Below, in pieces: positions 11,655 through 19,598 of a stretch of DNA of 64,000 nucleotides; position 1 is the stretch's first letter, and each line of letters begins with the position of its first letter. The notes below the pieces were generated by a model. That model was not told the origin of the DNA and ran no database searches. It saw only the letters and a program-made list of their open reading frames with translations. Source of the DNA: Crossaster papposus (Eukaryota; Echinodermata; Asteroidea; Velatida; Solasteridae); assembly GCA_037893245.1 (NCBI GenBank), contig JBAIAA010000599.1:248001-312000 (forward strand), written 5' to 3'. The position numbers and the translations under genes were made by a program.

Positions 11655-11677
11655 ACAATCTCTCCCAGAGAGATTGT
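11655..11677. repeat. Perfect 10-bp hairpin, 3-base loop
   Basis: ACAATCTCTC (11655-11664), loop CCA and GAGAGATTGT (11668-11677). No T run follows and no gene ends here, so I do not call it a terminator. Confidence 0.75.
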
Positions 11678-11699
11678 ATATAACAAATAGGCCTATATG

Positions 11700-12235
11700 A
11701 AATATAAATGTAAATGTCGTTTTGACGTTGTATTTTTAAAATTAGAAGAGCAATATTGAAACAAAAACAATAGTATCTCCACCACCCAAAGTAAATGATA
11801 CTAAACCCATTTCACTTGAATGTTGAGGATTGGTCTAGCCGAAAGCAGTCTGAATAATTGTTGCGATCTCGAACTAGGAAAACGACTGTATCAGCGTAGT
11901 ACTACTACTAGGGAACTCAAAATGAATGTTAGAAAAACATTGTTTGCTGAAGTATTTGTTGCCGCTAACCGATCAGTTTTAATCCACCGGAAGTGAAACT
12001 CATTACCAAACGGGCTGATGACAAGCATGGGACGAGTCAGAATCGCTTTTCATACGTCTCAATCAGTATAGCTCTAGCAATCTAATGAATGACTTTGCAA
12101 ATAACTGGTGCCTGTCAATGATTACGTGTTTTGTGTCAGGTATACTATAGGTCTCTCGCAAGTCTCGTCATTTTCTAAACTTCCTTTTTTACACTTTATC
12201 TTTCTGTTCACATTACAAAAGGTGTATTCATTGAA
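11700..12235. other. Element interior, no gene seen
   Basis: AT-rich DNA without repeats or long frames that I can recognise. Confidence 0.5.
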
Positions 12236-12239
12236 AATC

Positions 12240-12446
12240 CGCTAACTTCAACGGAAATTGTGTGCAGCATTCACCGATCATTGCGTAATACGCGTACGAG
12301 ACAAGTCAACATACTTCTGCGGCTTCTGCACAGGCAGTGAGGCTTTCGACTTTGAGTTACTTCAGTTGCCAGACTTCGCCGCTTTCGAGGTTTTCCGCGT
12401 ATAACGAAGAGGAGCAAGATCCCCCAAAACAAAAACTATGGTAGGT
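12240..12446 (+). promoter_or_regulatory. CpG-rich promoter / first-exon-like stretch
   Basis: About 200 bp with a high local density of CpG in an AT-rich setting. It ends AAAACAAAAACTATG (ATG at 12438-12440) followed directly by GTAGGT (12441-12446). An ATG immediately before a donor is a gene plan in which exon 1 holds the leader plus the start codon. The AAAACTATGG ending recurs, always in plus orientation, in the tandem repeats downstream (near 17070, 17590 and 18160). No downstream coding exon is identified, so this may be a remnant. Confidence 0.3.
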
Positions 12447-12458
12447 CAACAAGATACG

Positions 12459-12499
12459 TATTAATAATAATAATTATAACAATAATAAAAATAAAAATA
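12459..12499. repeat. AAT-rich microsatellite
   Basis: Imperfect (TAA)n/(AAAT)n stretch about 40 bp long. Confidence 0.8.
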
Positions 12500-12589
12500 G
12501 CATTGAACGATGAAATGTATTGACTATTATACAATATGATGCATGTGTGTGAATATTTTAAATACGTCATTTGAGATTTTGTTTTTCAT

Positions 12590-12680
12590 TTTATTACTTT
12601 TAAAATTTACCGATCCTGGGGTTCTTGTACTAGTGATGGCTTCAATAGTCCAATCCTGGGGTCTCGGTGCATATAGATAG
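12590..12680 (+). repeat. Diverged fragment of tandem family F1
   Basis: Segments such as GTGATGGCTTCAATAGTCCA followed by ATCCTGG are similar to the F1 segment at 15350-15375 and its copies. It appears to be an older, separated piece of the family. Confidence 0.4.
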
Positions 12681-12964
12681 GTGGTGAAAACACGTTTAGT
12701 TTTTGAAACACAATAGGAATCCCGGTTATATTTCAAAATGCATTGAAAGCGGGCTTGTATAAAGCAACATAAATATGTTGTTTTCAACTTGAACCCTCGG
12801 CTGCCAATTTCTGTAATACTCACACACGTTCTAAAACTATTAATTGCGTGTTTATTTTGTCTGCTCTATTATGGAATATCATTACCCCCACAATGAAGGT
12901 ATAATCTATGCTCACATGCAATTTTCCACGATGAATATAAATACGAATACATTTCTAGTTTGAT

Positions 12965-14340
12965 TTGTCGTAGTTTTTCAGTATAGTCTAGATTTGTTAA
13001 AAGGTTGCTGTGAAATACTTAAACAATATTACTGTTAAATTCTTTATCAAGCGTTTGAGACCAGCATTGCTAGCTTTATGCTTTGTTTTGTTTGAAAAAC
13101 TTAAACTTGATGGCATTGCCTGTCAGCAGCATCCTAAGGGACAGCCTTTATGACACACATGTAGAGCCGACAAAGACGTATTCATTCCCCAATCAACTTG
13201 GTTCGGTTCATTTTGCGCGACCTGGCCGCTCGGCCCCAGCTCAATTTACAACCAAAAACTTGACTGTGCCTCACTTAACAGGCCGACCTTTTTTTCTTAA
13301 TGACATGGACCCTAATCAATCAGTCTTTGAATAGGCGGAGCTAAAACTCATGGATGCCGAGAAAGGCACGAAAAACAGCGTTTGTTTGCAACCGGCGTCG
13401 AGCAGTTATTCTTATGTAATTTGTTTTTTTCGCGATCGCCGTCTGGCGATCGCGAATTTGTCTTTATAAAATATTTTGTTTACAGAATAATTACAAGATA
13501 TCTAGCGCAATAATTTTGCTGGATGCCTAACATCATTATTTACTTTTAGATGAGTAAGATATTTCTTAATAATTCGGTAGTAAATATTTTCGATATCTGC
13601 AAATGATGTATCCCACCTTTAACACTGACAAAGTCAAAAAGGCCATGTTATGTACAATCGTATAAATATTATAAGAAAAACGTTTACTAAAATCAAAACA
13701 ACCTTTTTTTCTTGAAACTATAGGCCTATACATGTATGGTGATTACGTTTTTATTTAAAATTGTAGTCTTGCTGCTGTCGTATTGAGTGTGTGTGACAAG
13801 TTTGGAACTTTGTTTTCGAGGGCTAACTTTGGCATCAATTTACTACAGTTTTATGTTGGATTTTGTTTAATTCAGTACACGTATAATTGCTGACTCTTAC
13901 AAATATATACCTAGACTTTTTTTTCAAAAAAGTTGAAATTCAAATTCCGAAATCAAGAGAAGGCTTATTTTAGCAGTGTTTCTAAATCGTGGAATTCTGT
14001 GCTGGCAGTGGGTGGTGGCTTTTATAGTTCGATCCTGGAATGTCATCCACAGAAGTGCGTGATGGATACACAATATTTTTCGCACAAATCAACATAAATG
14101 CAACCGTTTCTTCTGTTCTTTTTTTAATTTAAAGAGAAGAAGCCATACCCAGGTTAGCCCAGGACAAACAAAGTACTGTTCTATTTACATGCATGCTCTT
14201 TGATTTTGTTTTTCTAATATCGGCCGACCATTTGTTTTTATCTGTATTAATATATGCCATTTTGTATGGTGAAATGTTTTTATATTTACTTTGATCTATA
14301 CAGTTCTATACAAGATTATCAAGAATATGACTTACCAGTA
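12965..14340 (+). repeat. Tandem family F1, copy 1 (diverged)
   Basis: Aligned by shared landmarks with copies 2 and 3. ATCAAGCG(T/G)TTGAGA, GCTCAATTT, AATCAATCAGT and the segment from GCAGTGTTTCTAAATCG (13973) occur in the same order. The TATA-like motif is degraded here, and a frame kept open in copies 2 and 3 is shifted by 2 bases near 13950. It contains a GC-rich hairpin (13429-13456) absent from the other copies. Confidence 0.75.
13429..13456. repeat. Perfect 12-bp hairpin containing GCGATCGC twice
   Basis: TTCGCGATCGCC (13429-13440), loop GTCT and GGCGATCGCGAA (13445-13456). The arms are perfect and strikingly CpG-rich in an AT-rich setting, and each contains the octamer GCGATCGC. It is found in F1 copy 1 only. 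It could be the footprint of a small inverted insertion or a structured RNA; I do not know. Confidence 0.85.
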
Positions 14341-14578
14341 CGTGATTATTTTTGATAGTAGATTTGTTTGAAGAGACATTGTGAATTACTTGAAAATCTT
14401 ACTGTGAAATCTTAAATCAAGCGGTTGAGAACAGCATTGATTTGTTGGTATATCAACTTTAACCTTGGTAGCATTGGACTGTCAATTTGTCAAACCATAG
14501 GTGAAACCATGGTCAAACCAAGTGTAGTTCTCAGTTCACAAAACACTTGAGATATAGGCCTACCATGGAGGTATGAGA

Positions 14579-14774
14579 ACGGCGAACAAGCTCAATTTGA
14601 CCGCAAATGATTATTGCGCCTGAACATGTGGGGGGGGGGGCGGGCATTGCTGTAACGGGGTGACCTTTTTATAAAAACGGCGAACAAGCTCAATTTGACC
14701 GCAAATGATTATTGCGCCTGAACATGTGGGGGGGGGGCGGGCATTGCTGTAACGGGGTGACCTTTTTATAAAAA
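14579..14774 (+). repeat. 98-bp tandem duplication inside F1 copy 2
   Basis: The segment starting ACGGCGAACAAGC at 14579 repeats from 14677. It includes a G run of 11 and then 10 bases and a TATAAAAA motif. Copy 3 has it once, with a 14-G run (16032-16045). Confidence 0.9.
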
Positions 14775-14780
14775 GGCATG

Positions 14781-14782
<2 letters not shown>

Positions 14783-14835
<53 letters not shown>
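14783..14835 (+). repeat. 53-base homopolymer C tract
   Basis: Uninterrupted C from 14783 to 14835. The corresponding place in copy 3 has only CCCTCC (16087-16092), so the tract has expanded in copy 2. The complementary strand is a candidate quadruplex and this strand a candidate i-motif. The exact length is likely unreliable in any assembly. The proline-rich frame through it is an artefact. Confidence 0.95.
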
Positions 14836-14837
<2 letters not shown>

Positions 14838-15648
14838 ATCAATCAGTACTGGGATGGGCGGAGCGAAAACTATAGGTGTAGTAAACAAAACTCATATGTA
14901 CAAAACAATTTAACCATTAAAACCTTTTTGGGTGTTAATTACATGATTGTTAGAAAGGAAGAGTTTTGAATGTAATGTTTAGATCACCAGACCTCCAGGC
15001 TCCAGGACTGACAAACTTTTACTACAACCAAAGTCCTTATTTGTTTCTTTTCTTGGAACTATGTTAATTACATTTATAATGTATATTTCTTCACGATAAC
15101 AACAAGCATGTTCTTGGAGAGTTTGGAACTTTGTTTTGAAGGGCCATCAAAAGCATCAATGCTCACATAGTTCAATATTGGATAGTTACACGTGTATTTT
15201 GTTTAATCCAGTACACGTATTGGTGACTGTTACAAACATAATTATAGACAGACTGTTTTCCCCAAAAGTTGAAAAACAAATTCCGAAAACCAAAAAGAAG
15301 GCTTTTTTTAGCAGTGTTTCTAAATCGTGGAATTCTGTGCTGGCAGTGGGTGATGGCTTTTATAGTTCGATCCTGGAATGTCATCAACAGAAGTGCGTGA
15401 TGGATACACATTATTTTTCGCACAAATCAACATAAATGCAACCGTTTCTTCTGTTCTTTTTTGAATTTGAAAAGAAGAAGCCATACCCAGGTTAGCTCAG
15501 GACAAACAGAGTACTGTTCTATTTACATGCATGCTCTTTGATTTTGTTTTTTCTAATATCGGCCGACCATTTATTTTTATCTGTATAATATATGTCATTT
15601 TGTATGGTGAAATGTTCTTATATTTACTTTGATCTATACAGTTCTATA

Positions 15649-15721
15649 CAAGATTGGGTTAAGAGATAAAAAGCAAATTGTTAATTCCTCTTTGTCGGGA
15701 AAGGGTATTTATCACAAGATT
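15649..15721 (+). repeat. 66-bp indel flanked by CAAGATT direct repeats
   Basis: CAAGATT at 15649-15655 and again at 15715-15721, where copy 2 has it once (near 14311). The extra segment (ATAAAAAGCAAAT, then CTTTGT) resembles the F2 family segment near 17300. It was therefore probably lost from other F1 copies by recombination between the 7-bp repeats rather than gained here. Confidence 0.6.
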
Positions 15722-15740
15722 ATCAGGAATATGACTTACC

Positions 15741-16742
15741 AGTGCGTGATTATTTTTGATAGTAGATTTGTTTGAAGAGACATTGTGAATTACTTGAAAA
15801 TCTTACTGTGAAATCTTAAATCAAGCGGTTGAGAACAGCATCGATTTGTTCGTATATCAACTTTAACCTTGGTAGCATTGGACTGTCAATTTGTCAAACC
15901 ATAGGTGAAACCATGGTCAAACCAAGTGTAGTTCTGTTCACAAAACACTTGAGATATAGGCCTACCATGGAGGTATGAGAACGGCGAACAAGCTCAATTT
16001 GACCGCAAATGATTATTGCGCCTGAACATGTGGGGGGGGGGGGGGCATTGCTGTAACGGGGTGACCTTTTTATAAAAAGACATGAACCCTCCAATCAATC
16101 AGTAGTGGGATGGGCGGAGCGAAAACTATAGGTGTAGTAAACCAAACTCATATGTACAAAACAATTTAACCATTGAAACCTTTTTGGGTGTTAATTAGAT
16201 GATTGTTAGAAAGGAAAAGTTTTGAATGTAATGTTTAGATCACCAGACCTCCAGGCTCCAGGACTGACAAACTTTTACTACAACCAAAGTTCTTGTTTGT
16301 TTCTTTCTTGGAACTATGTTAATTACACTTATAATGTATATTTCTTCACGATAACAACAAGCATGTTCTTCGAGAGTTTGGAACTTTGTTTTGAAGGGCC
16401 ATCTTTGGCATCAATGTTCACAAAGTTCAATATTGGATAGTTACACGTGTATTTTGTTTAATCCAGTACACGTATTGGTGACTGTTAGAAACATAATTAT
16501 AGACAGACTGTTTTCCTCAAAAGTTGAAAAACAAATTCCGAAAACCAAAAAGAAGGCATATTTTAGCAGTGTTTTTAAATCGTGGAATTCTGTGCTGGCA
16601 GTGGGTGATGGCTTTTATAGTTCGATCTTGTAATGTCATCCACAGGAGTGCGTGCTGGATACACAATATTTGTCGCACAAAACAACATAAATGCATCCGT
16701 TTCTTCTGTTCTCTTTTGAATTAAAAAAGAAAAGAAGCATAC
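15741..16742 (+). repeat. Tandem family F1, copy 3 (truncated)
   Basis: Follows copy 2 closely from GATAGTAGATTTG (15758) to about 16742, where it stops at CATAC and family F2 begins. It retains the short C tract and the intact promoter-like spacing described separately. Confidence 0.85.
16071..16128 (+). promoter_or_regulatory. TATA / initiator / GC-box-like module
   Basis: TATAAAAAG (16071-16079) is followed by TCAGT, whose A (16101) lies 30 bases after the first T of the TATA motif. GGGCGG follows (16112-16117), then AAAACTATAGG. A spacing of 30 between TATA and initiator is the usual metazoan core-promoter geometry. The same motifs occur in F1 copy 2, where the 53-C run pushes TATA (14767) 78 bases from the A of TCAGT (14845). 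No transcript is known, so function is inference. Confidence 0.35.
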
Positions 16743-17258
16743 ACTATTTTTTTGTTTTAAAACGTTGCTGCTTCTCGCACATTTCCTGTAAGATTATTTG
16801 ATGGGTAAAAAAGCAAAACCTTCGGTTTATTTACTTTTGTAATGGAGGATATTTGTTTTAAAGTGTACATCCTAACCCTTGTTTATTATTTGTAAAGTGA
16901 AGCTTAAACTTTCACGGCCTTGTCGTGTCGAACCGAGTTGGATAGCAAAGCCCATGAGACTGGAGGCTCGCTAGCTCAATTGATGACATCTGCTTGAAAT
17001 TTGGCGGGAATTCTCTAACGGGCCCACGTTTTTATCAATAAATATAAGCGCTCAGCGTCAGTGAAGCTAAAACTATGGATTCAGTAAAATATTTTATTAT
17101 TTTTGCAAGTTGATTTTGGCAGTCCTGTTTTTGTTTAAAATGTGTAGTCTATTTATTATTTCACAAAGGAAGAAAATATTGTTGTTTAACTTCATACAAC
17201 AACATGTATACTTTATTCACACGCATGCTCGTTGAGTTGTCCACTGTTATTTTTTATA
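16743..17258 (+). repeat. Tandem family F2, unit A1
   Basis: Begins near AACGTTGCTGCTTCTCGCAC (16761). The order is a CCTAACCCTTG segment, CGGCCTTGTCGTGTCGAAC, GCTCGCTAGCTCAATTGATG, GGGCCCACG, AAAACTATGGATTCAG, and a tail ending CATGCTCGTTGAGTTG. F1 and F2 share the motif order GCTCAATT, TTTTTAT and AAAACTATGG, so they are probably distant relatives. Confidence 0.8.
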
Positions 17259-17838
17259 AAAACGTTGCTGCTTCTCGCACATTTTCTGTAAGATTATTTG
17301 ATGGGTAAAAAGCAAATACTTTGTTTAATTTTTCTTTGTAATAGTGGATATTTTTTTAAAGTGTACATCCTAACCCTTGTTTATTATTTGTAAAGTGAAA
17401 CTTGAACTTTCACGGCCTTGTCGTGTCGAACCACACAGAGTTGGATAGCAAAGCCCATGAGACTGGAGGCTCGCTAGCTCAATTGATGACATCTGCTTGA
17501 AATTTGGCGGGAATTCTCAAACGGGCCCACGTTTTTATCAATACATTGTTTTATCAAAGAATAGAAGCACTTGGCGTCAGTTAAGTTAAAACTATGGATT
17601 TAGTAAAATATTTTAAAACTTAGTTTCTTTTTTTAGAATGAAGATTTCCTATTCTTAAAAAAACACTGTATGTCTCCACATTATGAGAGATTCATGCTTT
17701 GAAGTGTATACATTAATTTTGAGCACGGGGAGTTTAATTAGTTTTGTGTCTTTGTAGACAATGTTTTTGTTTTCTTTATGTTGACTGTCGTTTATTAATT
17801 TGTTTACAGAAGAAACAAGATTTACCACTATCATTTAA
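17259..17838 (+). repeat. Tandem family F2, unit B1
   Basis: Shares the first ~330 bp with A1 but has a different tail (a TCTCCACATTATGA segment followed by TTTAATTAGTTTTGTGTC). A and B alternate, so the true repeat is an A-B dimer of about 1.08-1.14 kb. Confidence 0.8.
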
Positions 17839-18348
17839 ACAAATCGTTGCTGCCTCTCGCACATTTCCTGTAAGATTATTTGATTGGTAAAAAGCAAATA
17901 CTTCGTTTTATTTGTCTTTGTAATGAAGGATATTTTTAAAAGGTGTACATCCTAACCCTTGTTTATTATTTGTAAAGTGAAACTTGAACTTTCACGGCCT
18001 TGTCGTGTCGAACCACACAGAGTTGGATAGCAAAGCCCATGAGACTGGAGGCTCGCTAGCTCAATTGATGACCCACATATCTGCTTGAAATTTGGCGGGA
18101 ATTCTCTAACGGGCCCACGTTGTTATCAGTGAATATAGGCGCTCAGCGTCAGTGAAGCTAAAACTATGGATTCAGTAAAATATTTTATTATTTTTGCAAG
18201 TTGATTTTGGCAGTCCTGTTTTTGTTTAAAATGTGTAGTCTATTTATTATTTTACAAAAGAAGAAAATAATGTTGTTTAACTTCATACAGCAAGATTTAT
18301 ACTTTATTCACAGGCATGCTCGTTGAGTTGTTCACTATTATTTGTATA
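17839..18348 (+). repeat. Tandem family F2, unit A2
   Basis: Second A-type unit, with the A1 tail (GTTTAACTTCATAC, then CATGCTCGTTGAGTTG) and small indels. Confidence 0.8.
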
Positions 18349-18975
18349 AAAACGTTGCAGCTTCTCGCACATTTTCTGTAAGATTATTTGATGGGTAAAA
18401 AGCAAATACTTCGTTTTATTTGTCTTTGTAATGGAGGATATTTTTAAAAAGTGTACATCATATCTTAAGCCTTGTTTATTTTTTGTAAAGTGAAACTTGA
18501 ACCTTCACAGCCTTGTCGTGTCGAACCACACAGAGTTGGATAGCAAAGCCCATGAGACTGGAGGCTCGCTAGCCCAATTGATGAGATCTGCTTGAAATTT
18601 GGCGGGAATTCTCTAACGGGCCCACGTTTTTCTCAATGATATAAGCGCTCAGCGTCATTGAAGCTAAAACTATGAATCCAGTAAAATATGTTAAAACTTA
18701 AAGTGTTTTTTTTCAGAATGTAGATTTCATATTGATACAAAACACCGTATATCTCCACATTATGACAGATTCATGCTTTGAAATGTATACATTAGTTATG
18801 TAGCACGTGTTGTTTAATTAGTTTTGTGTCTTTTGAACAAACAATTTGTTTTTTCTTTATGTGGACTGTCGGTTATTTTTTTTAAACAGAAGAAAATATT
18901 GTTATTTAAATTCATACCACAAGATTTATACTTTATTCACACGCATGCTCGTTGAGTTGTCCACTATTAATACTG
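18349..18975 (+). repeat. Tandem family F2, unit B2
   Basis: Second B-type unit with the B1 tail. It then re-acquires an A-type end (CATGCTCGTTGAGTTGTCC near 18945), which suggests an exchange between A and B tails. Unrelated sequence follows. Confidence 0.75.
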
Positions 18976-19124
18976 AAACAAAAATATTGTGTTTTCTTTA
19001 AGTTGACTCTCGGGCCGCACTGTCAGACTTTTGAATAATGATGTAAAACATGTGATTGAGAATAAATAATTTACCTCCTTCAAAAATGTTTTGTTGAATG
19101 ATTTTTGCTAAATGTGTCACAAGA

Positions 19125-19231
19125 GGGTGGGGTGGGTGGGGGGGGGGGGTGTACAGGTTGTTGGTGGATTTGTGTTGGTGGATTTGTGTTGGGGAGGAGG
19201 AATGGGGGAGGGGGGAGGGGGTGGGGGGGGG
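19125..19231 (+). repeat. G-rich tract near the right end
   Basis: Many runs of three or more G on the plus strand, enough for several quadruplexes. A short duplicated GTTGGTGGATTTGT lies inside. It is 365 bp from the right terminus. Confidence 0.85.
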
Positions 19232-19583
19232 ATAAAATAAGTGACTAAGTCAATAAATTGCAGGGGAAGCATTTGAAACCTTGAAGCTGGTATTTTTGTT
19301 CAATAATTATGGCTGAACAGAACGTACAACCTATTGACCATAAGCACGCACATGAATTTCCGCGAATTATAGTCTAACATAAAACAAGGAAAGCTGAAAT
19401 CTGGTTTCGGGGGTTATGGTTTCGGTATTCGGAAATTGCGGAGGCGAAGGGTGCACTTACTTAGTGTGGAAGCTATCTGGAACTAGAAATGAAAATGATC
19501 GCCGGAGACGGCCGGATATAGCAAAGAAATGGGTTGGTTTCGTGTTTAATTAGGCGTCAATTTCCGCATTCGAAAACGTGATT
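19232..19583. other. Right subterminal region of element
   Basis: No gene. It is CpG-richer than the interior, like the left subterminal region. It contains GGGGTTATG (19410-19418) and GGGTGCAC (19449-19456), which echo motifs at the left end. Confidence 0.5.
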
Positions 19584-19595
19584 TTTTAAACAGTG
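19584..19595 (-). repeat. Right terminal inverted repeat of the element
   Basis: The reverse complement reads CACTGTTTAAAA, ending at the TGT duplication. The A-rich stretch after CACTGT resembles the general form of CACTA-class ends. Confidence 0.6.
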
Positions 19596-19598
19596 TGT
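19596..19598. other. Target-site duplication TGT, right copy
   Basis: First three satellite bases after the CAGTG terminus. The sequence continues GAGAGCATTCGC exactly as in the uninterrupted copy from 30935. Confidence 0.85.

Larger units (their letters stand above)
14341..15740 (+). repeat. Tandem family F1, copy 2
   Basis: Close match to copy 3, with landmark GATAGTAGATTTG at 14354 versus 15758. It is lengthened by an internal 98-bp duplication (14579-14774) and a 53-C run. A frame at 15136-15435 shared with copy 3 is Lys-rich in the middle but has no recognisable domain, and I do not call it a gene. Confidence 0.85.
6820..19595. mobile_element. Giant CACTA/EnSpm-like DNA transposon, 12,776 bp
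   Basis: The block begins CACTG (6820-6824) and ends CAGTG (19591-19595), giving 5-bp perfect terminal inverts. With the next base the match is CACTGT/ACAGTG, and A-rich imperfect similarity follows. TGT stands immediately outside both ends (6817-6819 and 19596-19598). The target without the block is present at 30932-30934 with one TGT. Satellite to the left aligns at offset 24,115 and to the right at 11,336, and the difference of 12,779 is insert plus a 3-bp duplication. CACTR termini with a 2-3 bp target duplication are typical of the CACTA/EnSpm part of the CMC superfamily, so the class is inferred from ends only. No transposase domain is visible, so this is probably a non-autonomous element with long internal tandem repeats. 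The insertion itself is near certain; the family assignment is moderate. Confidence 0.8.

Noticed and set aside
14778-14969. Frame beginning with a poly-proline run
   Set aside because: It is the translation of the 53-C tract. The sister copy lacks the tract and the frame.
15136-16633. Related 80-99-codon frames in F1 copies 2 and 3
   Set aside because: They are open because the copies are recent duplicates. Copy 1 is frameshifted, the ends differ, and no domain is recognisable.
18045-18120. tRNA-like A box (CTAGCTCAATTG) in the F2 units
   Set aside because: No B box at the expected distance and no cloverleaf found. B-box-like GTTCGATCC in F1 lies too close to any A-box candidate.
6820-19595. 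Block as a remnant of original single-copy DNA between two satellite arrays
   Set aside because: The two flanks rejoin to an intact satellite copy with only a TGT duplication, which independent arrays would not do.
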